The notes: generated by a model not told the origin, from the letters alone. Numbered from the stretch's first letter, positions 33,881 through 44,194 are shown. The stretch is 64,000 bases of DNA from Henriciella marina (GCF_027213945.1 NZ_JAPWGW010000003.1:62001-126000), one strand, 5' to 3'. Program-made: numbers and translations.

Positions 33881-35821
33881 CTAGACCTCTTCCAGCTCCA
33901 CCAGCATGACGCCTTCGGCGACCTGCTCACCAACGCTGGCGCCAACCGCCTTCACCACGCCGTCACGCGGTGCTTTCAGGCTGTGCTCCATTTTCATGGC
34001 TTCCATGACGGCTAGCGTCTGGTCCTTCGTGACCTCATCGCCCGGCTGGACGCGCAGATCGATGACCTTGCCCGGCATTGGCGCGGATACCTTGTCGCCG
34101 CCTGCAATCGCCTCGGCTTCGGCCTCATAGTCTGGAATGTCGACGAGGACCGTGTCGCCATCGACGGCGACGGCGAAGCTGTGATCGGTGATGGAGATGG
34201 CCGGCATGATGTCCATGGCCGCGTCCCCCTCATCGACGGCAATGTCTGCAATCTCGCCGTCCAGCTTCAGCCGGACTGATCGGCGAGCCGGTGCGTTAAG
34301 GCGCCAGCCATCCTTCTGATCAAACGGCGTGTCGCCCGTATCCGTCAGAAGCGCATGCGCCACCAGACGACCTGCCGCTTCGCGGATGTCGGTCTTCGCT
34401 TGCGTCAACGCGTCGATTTCTTCCGCGATCCAGTTCACGTGATGCTCGCCGCCGCGGAAGACGGGGTGATCGAGACAGCGCTTCAGGAAGCCGACATTGC
34501 TCGGAATGCCCGCAATGATGCTTTCGCCGAGACTTTCAGAAAGCGCATCGATCGCGCTTTCACGGTCCCAGCTTTTCACGATCGCCTTGGCAATCATGGA
34601 ATCGTAGACCGCTGGCACGGTGTCGCCCGCGCCAAAGCCGCTATCGAGCCTGTAGAGTGTAAGGTCACCGTCGATCGCGTCTGCTGGTGCACCGGCACTG
34701 CTCTCGGACAGGCGCTCGACATTACCAAGATTGAACGCATAGAGCCGCCCTGCCCCCGGCCGGAAACTGTCGGCTGGGTCTTCGGCGCAGATACGCGCCT
34801 CGATGGCGTGTCCATTTAGTGGGATATCACTTTGTTTCAGGGGAAGTTTCTCACCAGAGGCCACACGCAACTGCCATTCGACCAGATCGGTGCCGGTGAT
34901 GAGTTCGGTAACAGGGTGCTCGACTTGCAGGCGCGTATTCATCTCGAGAAAGAAGAACGTATCCTTGGCAAGCGGCCGGGTGCCATCGACGATGAACTCC
35001 ACCGTGCCTGCACCCTGATAGCCAACCGCCTTGGCCAGATCGACGGCCGCGCCTGTCATGGCGGCGCGCACATCCTCTGGCATGCCGGGCGCGGGCGCTT
35101 CCTCGACGACTTTCTGACGGCGGCGCTGCAGCGAGCAATCACGCTCATAGAGGTGGACCGCGTCGCCATGGCTGTCGCCGAAGACCTGAACCTCAATATG
35201 GCGGGGCTGTTCGACCAGCTTTTCAAGCATCACGCGGCCATCGCCGAATGAGGATTTCGCCTCACGCACGGCGCTTTCAAGCTCGCCTGCGAGATCTGCT
35301 TTCTTTGCAACGAGGCGGATGCCGCGCCCACCGCCGCCAGCGACAGCCTTGATCAGGAGTGGATAGCCGATGCGCTCGGCCTCGCCTTCCAGTGCGGCAG
35401 CATCCTGCGCCTCGCCGCGATAGCCTGGCAGGACCGGAACGCCAGCCTCTTCTGCAATGCGCTTGGCTTCATCCTTGAGGCCCATGGAACGGATCGTCGC
35501 CGCCGTCGGGCCAACCCAGATCAGCCCTGCCTTTGCGACCGCGTCAGCAAAGTCCGCATTCTCTGACAGGAAGCCATAGCCTGGATGGATCGCTTCTGCG
35601 CCTGCGGCTTTTGCCGCCTCAATGATGCGGCCCGCCTGAAGGTAGCTCTCTGTCGCCGACGACGCGCCGATGTGGACGGCCTCATCAGCCATGGCGACGT
35701 GGCGGGCATAGACGTCTGCGTCAGAATAGACCGCGACGGTGCGCACGCCGAGGCGTTTGCAGGTCTCGATTATCCGGCAGGCAATCTCACCCCGGTTCGC
35801 GATCAGCAGGCTTTTCAGCAT
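33881..35821 (-). CDS. Biotin-dependent acyl-CoA carboxylase alpha subunit, probably methylcrotonyl-CoA carboxylase
   Basis: A 646-residue subunit with biotin carboxylase (1-445; GGGGRGIRLV ATP-grasp loop and EMNTRLQVEHPVTE active-site block), a connector, and a biotinyl domain at the C-terminus with EAMKMEH, the Lys being biotinylated. With the beta subunit at 39289-40896 it would convert 3-methylcrotonyl-CoA to 3-methylglutaconyl-CoA in leucine degradation; the neighbouring hydratase supports this over propionyl-CoA carboxylase, for which a second alpha subunit exists at 55234. The start codon lies 35 bp inside the end of the DUF817 gene. Confidence 0.88.
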   Translation of the reverse strand: MLKSLLIANRGEIACRIIETCKRLGVRTVAVYSDADVYARHVAMADEAVHIGASSATESYLQAGRIIEAAKAAGAEAIHPGYGFLSENADFADAVAKAGLIWVGPTAATIRSMGLKDEAKRIAEEAGVPVLPGYRGEAQDAAALEGEAERIGYPLLIKAVAGGGGRGIRLVAKKADLAGELESAVREAKSSFGDGRVMLEKLVEQPRHIEVQVFGDSHGDAVHLYERDCSLQRRRQKVVEEAPAPGMPEDVRAAMTGAAVDLAKAVGYQGAGTVEFIVDGTRPLAKDTFFFLEMNTRLQVEHPVTELITGTDLVEWQLRVASGEKLPLKQSDIPLNGHAIEARICAEDPADSFRPGAGRLYAFNLGNVERLSESSAGAPADAIDGDLTLYRLDSGFGAGDTVPAVYDSMIAKAIVKSWDRESAIDALSESLGESIIAGIPSNVGFLKRCLDHPVFRGGEHHVNWIAEEIDALTQAKTDIREAAGRLVAHALLTDTGDTPFDQKDGWRLNAPARRSVRLKLDGEIADIAVDEGDAAMDIMPAISITDHSFAVAVDGDTVLVDIPDYEAEAEAIAGGDKVSAPMPGKVIDLRVQPGDEVTKDQTLAVMEAMKMEHSLKAPRDGVVKAVGASVGEQVAEGVMLVELEEV

Positions 35822-36668
35822 CTTGTCCTTCCCGGTGCCGGTGGATCAGCGCCACCAGCACGAAACTTATGATCATCAGCAGGTACCAAGAGCCGAATTT
35901 TGCCGGAGAAACAAGTTTCCAGACTGACTCCTGCCCCGGATAGGTCCAGGCCCGCGCAAGTGTTCCAATATTTTCGGCAAACCAGATAAAAAGTGCAACC
36001 AGGCCAAAGCCGATGACCAGCGGCATGGGTCTATGGTCCCGGTCAGCCCTGAACCAGACCACACACGGACCGTAGACCAAGAGGGTCGCAACGAAAAGCG
36101 CGTTGCGAATGTCGATCGTGTAGTGATGGGCGAAAAAGTTCACATAGATCGCGGTAGCCAGGACGCCCTGCAGCCAGAGCGGCGGGAACCTGTCAAAGCG
36201 GAAGTCGAAGATACGCCAGACACGGGCGAGATAGCTGCCCACCGCCGCATACATGAAGCCGGAAAAGAGCGGCACACCGCCAATGCGCAGGAAGCTTTCT
36301 TCGGGATAGATCCAGCTGCCAGCGCCCGTCTTGAAGACTTCCATCGCCGTGCCAACGATATGGAAAGCGAGGATGACCTTCGCCTCCTCAAGACTTTCGA
36401 GGCCCGTGGCGATCAAAGCGATCTGAATTAGGACCGCCGCGACAACGAGGAAATCGTAGCGGCTGATCGGGGCGCCCTCAGGATAGAAAAGGTGCGTCAG
36501 GAGGATCAGCGCGAGCAGCAGACCCCCAAAGATACAGGCCCAGCCCTGCTTGATCCCAAAGCTCAGAAACTCGAAGAAGGCAGCGCCGACAGGCCCACGC
36601 ACGAGCCGCTGCCTGACGTTTTCACGCTGCCCCGAAAGCCAGTCCTGCCATTGCGTCCATGTCCACAT
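35787..36668 (-). CDS. DUF817 integral membrane protein
   Basis: A 293-residue membrane protein with about eight hydrophobic helices. FEFLSFGIKQGWACIFGGLLLALIL, FHIVGTAMEVFKTGAGSWIYPEESFLRIGGVPLFSGFMYAAVGSYLAR and the NFFAHHYTIDIRNALF segment are the typical DUF817 blocks, with conserved Glu, Lys and two His that could bind a ligand. Function unknown. It overlaps the carboxylase gene by 35 bp, so it is in the same transcript; whether it is linked to leucine catabolism is open. Confidence 0.88.
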   Translation of the reverse strand: MWTWTQWQDWLSGQRENVRQRLVRGPVGAAFFEFLSFGIKQGWACIFGGLLLALILLTHLFYPEGAPISRYDFLVVAAVLIQIALIATGLESLEEAKVILAFHIVGTAMEVFKTGAGSWIYPEESFLRIGGVPLFSGFMYAAVGSYLARVWRIFDFRFDRFPPLWLQGVLATAIYVNFFAHHYTIDIRNALFVATLLVYGPCVVWFRADRDHRPMPLVIGFGLVALFIWFAENIGTLARAWTYPGQESVWKLVSPAKFGSWYLLMIISFVLVALIHRHREGQDAEKPADREPG

Positions 36669-36769
36669 GACAGGCTCTTTCGCTGTTAAACCGGGCGACC
36701 GGAAGGCAGGTCAAAGGCGATCTGCCCCAAGGGGCGAGGCGATTTCAAGACCCGCCCTGGGACCCGAGC

Positions 36770-37561
36770 CTACTCTGCCCAGCCGGGTTTGCGCTTTTCG
36801 AGGAAGGCGCTGAGGCCCTCCTTGCCCTCATCGCTGACACGGCGGGCGGCAATGCGCTTGGCCGTTTCATGGCTCAGTGACTGGTCGATGGCGACGCCGG
36901 CGAAATCCTGTACCAGCCGCTTGCTGTCATGGATCGCGCCGGGCGCGGCCTTGCTCGCAAGGTCAGCCAGGTACTCTTCCATCTCCAGGAGGCCTTCATT
37001 TGTTTCGACCACATACTGGACGAGGCCAATGCGCTCGGCGAAGGCAGCATCAAAGCTTTCAGCGGACACGAAGAGGGCTTTTGCCCAGCGCGGACCGATG
37101 GCCGAAATCACGAAGGGACTGATCGTTGCCGGGGTCAGACCGAGCCGAACCTCTGAAAAGCGGAACTTGGTATCCTTCATGGCGACGGCCACGTCGCAGG
37201 CCGCGACCAGGCCCGCACCGCCTCCCATGACCGCGCCGTGCACCAGTGCCACCGTCATCTGCGGCAGGGCAGCAAGCTTGCGAAGCATCTCTGCCAGCTT
37301 GAAAGCGTCTTCCTCATTCTCATGGCGCGAATAGCTGGCTGCCGCCTTCATCCATTCAAGGTCAGCGCCAGCCGAAAAGCTCGGCCCGTTGCCGCGCAGA
37401 ATGACCATGCGGATGGTCGTCTGCTCTGTAAGCGTCTCGATCGCGTCGGTCAGCTCTTCGATGACGATAGCGTTGAAGGCATTGTGCTTTTCCGGCCGGT
37501 TCAGCGTGATGACTGCGATACCGCCCGGGGTCGCATCGAGGGAAATGGTCTCGTAGGCCAT
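36770..37561 (-). CDS. Enoyl-CoA hydratase/isomerase family, probably methylglutaconyl-CoA hydratase
   Basis: A 263-residue crotonase-fold protein. The oxyanion-hole segments are SFSAGADLEWMKAA and GAVMGGGAGLVAACDVAVA, and the SEVRLGLTPATISPFV block carries the Glu region typical of the liuC/AUH group. In leucine degradation it would hydrate 3-methylglutaconyl-CoA to HMG-CoA; the assignment to that substrate rests on the flanking methylcrotonyl-CoA carboxylase genes. It lies about 100 bp before the DUF817 gene on the same strand. Confidence 0.87.
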   Translation of the reverse strand: MAYETISLDATPGGIAVITLNRPEKHNAFNAIVIEELTDAIETLTEQTTIRMVILRGNGPSFSAGADLEWMKAAASYSRHENEEDAFKLAEMLRKLAALPQMTVALVHGAVMGGGAGLVAACDVAVAMKDTKFRFSEVRLGLTPATISPFVISAIGPRWAKALFVSAESFDAAFAERIGLVQYVVETNEGLLEMEEYLADLASKAAPGAIHDSKRLVQDFAGVAIDQSLSHETAKRIAARRVSDEGKEGLSAFLEKRKPGWAE

Positions 37562-37621
37562 GAATTTCTCCTGTGATCTGAAGATGACGTTAGGCCTGAC
37601 GCGGCCGTTTTGGAATGGGCG

Positions 37622-38686
37622 TTAGCCGTCCTTTGCAGCCTGTCTGTAATGACTGTCGCGTCGGAGTGCCGGTTTCTCTACAAACCACCAGAGAAGAAAA
37701 CTTGCGACCAGCGTCAGAAGCGCCGCGAGTACAAAGCCCATGGCAAGTCCTGCGGTCGCGAAGACACCAGCCATGATCAGCCCCTGAAGGATGGGGAAGT
37801 GGGTGATGTAGAGACCATAGCTGATATCGCCATAACGCGCGGCGTTGAGAACCGGGCCCGGCGCGAAGGCTGCCCATGCGATCAGGCCCGCGAGCCCTGC
37901 CGGGCGCAGTGGCTCCATAACTGGATGCAGTATGGATAACCCGAAGAGCGCCAACCCCATGAGACCAAGGCATCCCCTCTTCTGCTTCGCCTGTTCCCAA
38001 ACGAGCCAGAGGCCCATTCCGCTCGCGAAGAATGCCATCTGGCCGGGCAGCTGGCGGGCAAGCTCTGGCGCCAGCGCGAGCAGTATCGGCGAGGCACCTG
38101 CTGCGGCGAGCGAGGGCTCAAGCAGGAGACGCCACGCTTCACCCGCAACGTAGAGACATACCAGCACCACCCATCGCACTTTGCCGGCCCGGCGCATCAG
38201 CCAGCCGATAAACGGGAGGGCGAGGTAGAACATGACCTCTACCTTCAGCGTCCACAGCGCGCCATTGACCGCTTCGAAACGCTGGCCGTCGAAAAGACCG
38301 GGAAGATCGGGCGCAAGGAAATTCAGGAAGACAAGATTGGCGGCGAGATAGCGAAGAATTCCACTGAAAGCGCCGGGACCGGCAACGATCAGGCTTACGA
38401 GCGCCGGAACCAAGATGATGACAGCATAAGCGGGATATAACCGCCGCACGCGTTTCTCTGCGTAATCGCCGAGCGAGTCCGAGCGCATCAACGACCCGAA
38501 GACGAGTGCTCCTGAAACGATGAAAAAGCCCTGGATGGAGATTTCAGCGAGCGCACCAAGCGACGTTTCCAAAAGCGCATCAGGCGCAATCGCGGTCAGC
38601 GCCACAGCGTGAAACACGGTCACACCGGCCGCGAAGACAAGTCGTAGAAGGTCGAAACGGTTCGCGGTCAGGGCACCAAACTCCAC
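37622..38686 (-). CDS. Acyltransferase 3 family membrane protein
   Basis: A protein of about 354 residues with ten or so membrane helices, of the kind that O-acetylates surface polysaccharides or lipids. NRFDLLRLVFAAGVTVFHAVAL holds the conserved Arg-Phe-Asp and the catalytic-type His; RVRRLYPAYAVIILV, NGALWTLKVEVMFYLALP and YGDISYGLYITHFPILQ are further family motifs. The start is uncertain: the GTG at 38686 gives 11 residues before RFDLLR, whereas ATGs at 38752 and 38824 lie in the upstream terminator and the EF-hand gene. Its place between leucine genes looks incidental. Confidence 0.85.
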   Translation of the reverse strand: MEFGALTANRFDLLRLVFAAGVTVFHAVALTAIAPDALLETSLGALAEISIQGFFIVSGALVFGSLMRSDSLGDYAEKRVRRLYPAYAVIILVPALVSLIVAGPGAFSGILRYLAANLVFLNFLAPDLPGLFDGQRFEAVNGALWTLKVEVMFYLALPFIGWLMRRAGKVRWVVLVCLYVAGEAWRLLLEPSLAAAGASPILLALAPELARQLPGQMAFFASGMGLWLVWEQAKQKRGCLGLMGLALFGLSILHPVMEPLRPAGLAGLIAWAAFAPGPVLNAARYGDISYGLYITHFPILQGLIMAGVFATAGLAMGFVLAALLTLVASFLLWWFVEKPALRRDSHYRQAAKDG

Positions 38687-38735
38687 CTGAATGAACGAGA
38701 TGATCGGGTGACATGGACCGGGGCTGCGCGCAAGC

Positions 38736-38761
38736 AAAAGGGGCCTGCACATGCAGGCCCC
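38736..38761 (-). terminator. Terminator of the EF-hand gene
   Basis: On the minus strand GGGGCCTGCA (38761-38752) pairs with TGCAGGCCCC (38749-38740), followed by TTTT. It ends the small EF-hand transcript and argues against the longer acyltransferase starts. Confidence 0.85.
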
Positions 38762-38789
38762 TTCACTGGTCTCATTGTCAGGACAGGCC

Positions 38790-39116
38790 CTAGTAGTCGG
38801 TGTCCACTTCCATGTCGGAATCATCCGTCATGTCGTCAGCAGCGGCTTCTTCCTTTACGGCCCAGGCTTCCTTGGCCTCTTCGTATTCTTCCTCGCTGAC
38901 TTCACCGTCGTAATTGGCGTCAATCATTACGAATTTCTCGGTGGCCTCTGCCTCCGTTACGTCGCCATCAGCGGTCTTCCAGCTGACGAACTCCTCCTGA
39001 GAGATGGTTCCGCTGGCATCGGTGTCGACGTCGCCAAAGGCGCCGATCTCACCTGCAGAGGCTGCGAGGGCACCTGCGGCTGCGGCACCGGCGAAAACAA
39101 TTGCAAAGCGTTTCAT
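38790..39116 (-). CDS. Secreted EF-hand protein
   Basis: A 108-residue exported protein. The signal peptide is MKRFAIVFAGAAAAGALAASAG. Two EF-hand loops follow: DVDTDASGTISQEEF (about residues 29-43) and DANYDGEVSEEEY (about 65-77), each with the D-x-D/N-x-D/S-G and terminal Glu pattern for calcium. The tail is strongly acidic. A periplasmic calcium binder or sensor; partner unknown. It has its own terminator and a 170-bp upstream gap, so it is a separate unit. Confidence 0.87.
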   Translation of the reverse strand: MKRFAIVFAGAAAAGALAASAGEIGAFGDVDTDASGTISQEEFVSWKTADGDVTEAEATEKFVMIDANYDGEVSEEEYEEAKEAWAVKEEAAADDMTDDSDMEVDTDY

Positions 39117-39288
39117 AACTTACTCCTTTTTTGCGATCTCATTCTGAGATGCGAAAAGAAGACGCCTGACGCGTAAGGGTGGATGCGTTACAAGGCAGTT
39201 AGATGTCTATGTGAAAACCGTATCGCAGATGAATGCCATATAAATCAGCGCTCAGGCCCGCTTATTAAGCTTCTGACAGGTCGGCAGA

Positions 39289-40896
39289 CTACATGCGGAA
39301 CACGCCAAACCCACGTTCACCCATCGGCGCATTCAAGGCTGCGGCCAATGAGAGACCAAGCACGCGGCGCGTGTCGGCAGGGTCGATAATGCCATCGTCC
39401 CACAGGCGCGCGGTCGAGTAATACGGGCTGCCCTCGGCCTCATACGCCTCGCGGATCGGCGTCTTGAAGGCTTCCTCATCCGCCGCGTTCCATTCCTCAC
39501 CGCGCCGCTCCATACCGTCGCGTCGGACCGTTGCCAGAACGGAGGCCGCCTGTTCGCCGCCCATGACGGAGATGCGAGCATTGGGCCACATGAACAGGAA
39601 GCGTGGGCTGTAGGCCCGGCCGCACATACCGTAATTGCCTGCGCCGAAGCTGCCGCCCGTCACGACCGTGAATTTCGGGACCGACGCTGTAGCCACGGCC
39701 GTCACCATCTTGGCGCCGTCCTTGGCGATACCGCCTGCCTCATACTTGGAGCCCACCATGAAGCCGGTGATATTCTGCAGGAAGACAAGTGGGGTGCGGC
39801 GCTGGTCAGCCAGTTCGATGAAGTGCGCCGCCTTCTGTGCGCTTTCAGAAAACAGGATGCCGTTATTGGCGAGGATCGCGACTGGCATGCCATAGATGTG
39901 CGCAAAGCCGCAGACGAGTGTGTCGCCGTAAAGCTGTTTGAACTCATGGAATTCAGACCCGTCGACGGTGCGGGCAATCACTTCGCGCGCATCGTAAGGT
40001 TCGCGTACATCGCGCGGGACGAGGCCATGGAGCTCTTGCGGATTATAGAGTGGCTCACGCGGGTCAGTGAAGCCAACCGTGTCAGGCTTTGGCTGGTGCA
40101 GCGTACGCACGATCGAACGAACGATGGCCAGCGCATGCTCATCGCTTGCCGCATAATGGTCAGCAACGCCCGACTTGCGCGCATGGACGTCTGCGCCGCC
40201 AAGGTCTTCAGCAGAGATCTCTTCGCCGGTCGCGGCTTTGACGAGCGGTGGGCCGCCGAGAAAGATTGTACCCTGCTTGCGGACAATGATGGTCTCATCC
40301 GACATCGCCGGGACATAGGCGCCGCCCGCCGTGCAAGAGCCCATCACCGAGGCGATCTGCGGAATGCCCTTCGCGCTCATCTGCGCCTGATTGTAGAAGA
40401 TGCGTCCGAAATGCTCGCGGTCCGGGAAGACTTCAGCCTGGTGCGGCAGGTTCGCGCCGCCGCTATCGACCAGATAGATACAGGGAAGGTGGTTCTGCAT
40501 CGCAATTTCCTGCGCGCGCAGATGCTTCTTAACCGTCATCGGGAAATAGGCGCCGCCTTTGACCGTTGCATCGTTGCAGACGATCATGCATTCGCGGCCT
40601 TCAACGCGTCCGATACCGGTGATGATGCCAGCGCCGGGCGCCTCATCATCATACATGCCATTGGCAGCCAATGCGCCGACCTCAAGGAAAGGGGCACCCG
40701 GATCAATGAGGCGCTCGACCCGCTCTCGGGGGAGTAGCTTACCACGTTCTGTATGACGCTGACGCGCGCGCTCAGGACCGCCCAATGCCGCATTTGCGCT
40801 CTTATGCCTTAGCTCTTCGAGCAGGGCTTCCATGCCCTGCCTGTTCGACGAGAATTTTTCGCCAGAAGTGTCGAGCGTAGATTTCAGTACGGGCAT
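39289..40896 (-). CDS. Methylcrotonyl-CoA carboxylase beta subunit (carboxyltransferase)
   Basis: A 535-residue carboxyltransferase of the AccD/PccB/MccB fold. It starts with [30 protein letters not shown] and [36 protein letters not shown], a beginning typical of MccB. The two crotonase-like domains hold the acyl-Co[17 protein letters not shown] and the carboxybiotin [15 protein letters not shown] oxyanion loops. Transfers CO2 from biotin on the alpha subunit to 3-methylcrotonyl-CoA in leucine catabolism. Same strand as the alpha subunit but 3.5 kb apart. Confidence 0.93.
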   Translation of the reverse strand: MPVLKSTLDTSGEKFSSNRQGMEALLEELRHKSANAALGGPERARQRHTERGKLLPRERVERLIDPGAPFLEVGALAANGMYDDEAPGAGIITGIGRVEGRECMIVCNDATVKGGAYFPMTVKKHLRAQEIAMQNHLPCIYLVDSGGANLPHQAEVFPDREHFGRIFYNQAQMSAKGIPQIASVMGSCTAGGAYVPAMSDETIIVRKQGTIFLGGPPLVKAATGEEISAEDLGGADVHARKSGVADHYAASDEHALAIVRSIVRTLHQPKPDTVGFTDPREPLYNPQELHGLVPRDVREPYDAREVIARTVDGSEFHEFKQLYGDTLVCGFAHIYGMPVAILANNGILFSESAQKAAHFIELADQRRTPLVFLQNITGFMVGSKYEAGGIAKDGAKMVTAVATASVPKFTVVTGGSFGAGNYGMCGRAYSPRFLFMWPNARISVMGGEQAASVLATVRRDGMERRGEEWNAADEEAFKTPIREAYEAEGSPYYSTARLWDDGIIDPADTRRVLGLSLAAALNAPMGERGFGVFRM

Positions 40897-41048
40897 TGGC
40901 CCTCCCGGAGACTGTTTCTTGCAGACCTACCGCCGGTCGCGGGCAATGTCATCCCGCAGCGGTAACCAGACTGACATAAATCCCGGCCTATAACATGCCG
41001 CAGAGAGGCCTTTTCATAGCCACTCGCAGGGAACACACTGTGCGGCAG

Positions 41049-42875
41049 ATGAGTCTCGATATTGCGCCAACGCTGAAGTCGATCCCCTTCCTGGGTGATG
41101 TGCCCAAACGTGCCTTGAGAGCCGCTGGGCGCGAAGCCAGATGGTTCGCCCTGCCCGCCGGGTGGGAACTGTTCAAGGCTGGCGATATTTCGGAGTCGAT
41201 CTATTTCGTCCTGTCCGGATCGCTCGGCGCCTTCCGGACAATGCCGGACGGACGCTCGGATTTTCTTGGTCACATACGCGCCGGCGAGCCAGTGGGTGAG
41301 ATGGCGCTATTTGAAGGCGCCGCCGATATGGATGGCGACGGCCTCGCTGATAACGCCCCGCACACCAGTTCTGTCTACGCCCTGCGCGACTCTGAGATCC
41401 TGGAAATCTCCCGTAAGGGTTTCGAGCGGATTACAAAAGCTGATCCGGACATCCTGACGTCGATGATCCAGGTCATGCTGACCCGGCTGCGGGAAGGCCG
41501 CAAACCGAACAAGCGTAACGCGCCAAAGGTTTTCGCCCTTGTCGCAACGTCTCCAACGATCGACCTGAAGCTTCGCGCAGAGGCGCTTGAAGCATCCCTT
41601 GCCCGCTTCGACATGAAGTGCCGCATCATTGAGGAGACCGAGGGCCGCGACAAGCCCACCGGGTACTTCGATGAGCTGGAAGCCAATAATGACATCGTAA
41701 TGCTGGTGACTTCGGTCGGCGACTCGTCCTGGTTCCGGCTTTCGACCCGGCAGGCAGACCGCGTCTGGGTGTTTGGCCGTGCCGATGCCCGCCCATCAAA
41801 ACCGCTCATGCCGTCTCATGATTCACCAGCCAGGGCACTCCAGCTGGTCGATATCATTCTCCTCCATCACAATTCAGAACGACAGGCCTCGCATCCATCC
41901 GAGTGGCTGGAAGCGTCCGGCGCCGCGAGACTGTTTCACTGGAAGGGGCTCGACAAGCATAGCTGCGATCGTCTGGCCCGGGTCATGGCAGGTCGCTCAA
42001 CGGGCATCATACTATCGGGCGGCGGCGCGCGCGCTTATGCTCATATCGGCGTCATTCGCGCCATTCGGGAAGCGGGCATTCCGATCGATTTTGCAGGTGG
42101 TGCCTCTATGGGTGCCGTTGTCGGGGCCTGTGTCGCGATGGGCTGGGATGACGACGAAATCGACAGGCGGATCCGCAAGGCTTTCGTAGAGACCAATCCA
42201 CTCGGCGACTTCAGTCTGCCTGTCATCTCCATGGTAAAGGGTCGACGGGTCAATCGGCGCCTTGAAGAACATTTTGGCGATGTGGATATCAGCGAGCTGC
42301 ACATCCCTTTCTTTGCCGTGTCGACCAATCTCTCGGATGGTACATACAGGGTCCATCGCAAGGGACAGTTACGCACCGCCTTGCGCGCAACGATCTCCCT
42401 GCCGGGAATATTACCGCCCGTGGTCCACAATGGCGAAGTCCTGGTTGATGGGGCTGTGCTGAACAATTTCCCCACTGACGTCATGCGTGAGCTTCACCGC
42501 GGCATGGTAATCGGGTCGGATGTCGCCCGGGCACCTGAGGGCCTGAATGCAGACGACTTTGTCAATCCGCCAAATTTCTTCCAATGGGTCTGGAGGCATG
42601 GCTTTTCGTCGGCTCCGCCAATTGCTGGCCTGCTGATGCGGTCGGCGACGCTGAACGTGAACCCGAATGCCGGGCGTGATCTGGCCGACATGCTCATCGT
42701 GCCTGAACTACGCGATATCGAGTTACGGGACTGGACAGCCTATGACGAAGCTGTCGAGGCTGGATACGAAGCCGCCCGCAAGGCCCTTGCGAGCGGCTCC
42801 CTCCACGAATTTTGCTTCGGCTCAAAGCCCGGTGCCAATCATAGCGACCGGAGCGTTGATCTGAAGCCCGTCTAA
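41049..42875 (+). CDS. Patatin-like phospholipase with cyclic-nucleotide-binding-type domain (NTE family)
   Basis: A 608-residue protein of neuropathy-target-esterase layout. The N-terminal cNMP-binding-type domain (about 10-150) has the beta-roll IYFVLSGSLGAFRTMPDGRSDFLGHIRAGEPVGEMALFEG. A Rossmann-like middle follows (VFALVATSPTIDLKLRAEAL). The patatin domain (about 330-520) has SGGGARAYAHIGVIRAI as oxyanion loop, GASMGAV with the nucleophile Ser (G-x-S-x-G), and DGAVLNN with the catalytic Asp. Expected to hydrolyse (lyso)phospholipids at the membrane. An ATG at 40995 would add 18 residues without family support. Confidence 0.93.
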   Translation: MSLDIAPTLKSIPFLGDVPKRALRAAGREARWFALPAGWELFKAGDISESIYFVLSGSLGAFRTMPDGRSDFLGHIRAGEPVGEMALFEGAADMDGDGLADNAPHTSSVYALRDSEILEISRKGFERITKADPDILTSMIQVMLTRLREGRKPNKRNAPKVFALVATSPTIDLKLRAEALEASLARFDMKCRIIEETEGRDKPTGYFDELEANNDIVMLVTSVGDSSWFRLSTRQADRVWVFGRADARPSKPLMPSHDSPARALQLVDIILLHHNSERQASHPSEWLEASGAARLFHWKGLDKHSCDRLARVMAGRSTGIILSGGGARAYAHIGVIRAIREAGIPIDFAGGASMGAVVGACVAMGWDDDEIDRRIRKAFVETNPLGDFSLPVISMVKGRRVNRRLEEHFGDVDISELHIPFFAVSTNLSDGTYRVHRKGQLRTALRATISLPGILPPVVHNGEVLVDGAVLNNFPTDVMRELHRGMVIGSDVARAPEGLNADDFVNPPNFFQWVWRHGFSSAPPIAGLLMRSATLNVNPNAGRDLADMLIVPELRDIELRDWTAYDEAVEAGYEAARKALASGSLHEFCFGSKPGANHSDRSVDLKPV

Positions 42876-42887
42876 CTGGCGTGAGCG

Positions 42888-43721
42888 CTAGGCCACCTCG
42901 TCCCATTCAGGCGCCCAGCTTGGATCAATCAGGCGATGATTATTCGCCTTGAGCGCCGTAATCCGCCCCATCTCCTCAGCTGACAGTTCGAAGTCATGAA
43001 CATCATTATTCTGGCGCAGATGCTCTGGCGAAGAAGAGCGGGGGATAGTGATGACACCCGGCTGTTGGGTGAACCAGCGGATCACGACCTGTGCTGGCGT
43101 CTTGCCGTGGGCGTCGCCAATTTCTTTCAGGATCTCGCTGTCAAAGACCTGCCCCTGCGCCAGCGGCGAATAGGCAGTGACTGAGGTCCCGATGGCATGG
43201 GCTGCTTCGAGCACCGGAGTCTGGTTGATGAATGGGTGGTATTCGACCTGATTGGTCAGGATGGGTGCCTTGGAAAACTTTACCGCCTGCCCAAGCTGAT
43301 CGACCGTGAAGTTCGACACGCCGATATTCTTCGTCAGCCCCCTGTCGCGGACCTCGTTCAGCGCGCTGAGACTTTCTTCCAGCGGCACATCGTCATTGGG
43401 CCAGTGAAGCAGGATCAGGTCGACATAGTCCGTGCCGAGCTTGCTCACGCTCTTTTCGACTGACTTCTGGAGGTCGCCATCCTTGTATTCGGTCATCCAG
43501 ACCTTGGTGGTCACCCACAAATCTTCCCGCGGCAGCTGGGCATTTGCGATCCCCCGCCCAACGTCTTTTTCGTTCTCGTAGGCCTGCGCGGTGTCGATCA
43601 TCCGGTAGCCTGCCTCGATGGCCTTGGAGACACACTCCTGCGCGGTCTCGCCTTTGAGCTTCCAGGTCCCGAACCCGATCGCGGGAATATCAACGCCAAA
43701 ATGTTTGGTGGTCAGGGTCAT
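42888..43721 (-). CDS. Aldo/keto reductase
   Basis: A 277-residue NADPH-dependent reductase of the 2,5-diketo-gluconate reductase kind. The catalytic tetrad is visible as Asp/Tyr in MIDTAQAYENEKDVG, Lys in VTTKVW and His in LLHWPND. GVSNFTVDQL and the C-terminal IPRSSSPEHLRQNNDVHDFELSAEEM (NADPH-binding loop) complete the family pattern. Substrate not predictable. It converges with the patatin gene, 12 bp away. Confidence 0.95.
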   Translation of the reverse strand: MTLTTKHFGVDIPAIGFGTWKLKGETAQECVSKAIEAGYRMIDTAQAYENEKDVGRGIANAQLPREDLWVTTKVWMTEYKDGDLQKSVEKSVSKLGTDYVDLILLHWPNDDVPLEESLSALNEVRDRGLTKNIGVSNFTVDQLGQAVKFSKAPILTNQVEYHPFINQTPVLEAAHAIGTSVTAYSPLAQGQVFDSEILKEIGDAHGKTPAQVVIRWFTQQPGVITIPRSSSPEHLRQNNDVHDFELSAEEMGRITALKANNHRLIDPSWAPEWDEVA

Positions 43722-43798
43722 GACTGTCCTTTCGTGCCTGTTTCAATCGCTTGAAAAAGCAACGAGACGTCGGTGGGCAGGTTCCGCCGGCCGGGGTA

Positions 43799-44164
43799 TC
43801 ACGACTGGTTGAGACCCAGCTCCCGCTGCAACTTCTTGGTGAGGCCGAGCGACACCAGCCGATAACTCTCGCGCAGATAGTCTTTCAGGGCTTCATCATC
43901 GACGGCCTCGTCAGAAAAGCGCTGGATCCACTTCATCCCACGCGAGGCGAGATGCGGCGCGCCCTGGCAGCCCGGCTGTTCTTTCAGGATATCAAAGGCG
44001 AGGTCTGAGACCTTGAAGCTACAGCGAAAACCACCGTCCTTGTTTTCACCCGCAATGGCAAAAACCTTCCCCGCGACTTTCCAGACATGACTGCCGCCCC
44101 ATTGCACCACATGAGTGGTATGCGCGAGCTCACCGCAGAACGCGTTGTAGCTTTCGATATCCAA
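43799..44164 (-). CDS. MmcQ/YjbR family protein
   Basis: A 121-residue protein with MDIESYNAFCGELAHTTHVVQWGGSHVWKVAGKVFAIAGENKDGGFRCSFKVSDLAFDIL and the late YLRESYRLVSLGLTKK, the pattern of MmcQ/YjbR proteins. The fold resembles a DNA-binding CyaY-like domain; function is not established. It lies 30 bp after egtD on the same strand. Confidence 0.88.
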   Translation of the reverse strand: MDIESYNAFCGELAHTTHVVQWGGSHVWKVAGKVFAIAGENKDGGFRCSFKVSDLAFDILKEQPGCQGAPHLASRGMKWIQRFSDEAVDDEALKDYLRESYRLVSLGLTKKLQRELGLNQS

Positions 44165-44194
44165 CCGGTTCTCCCCTTTGGGAGAGATACCTGC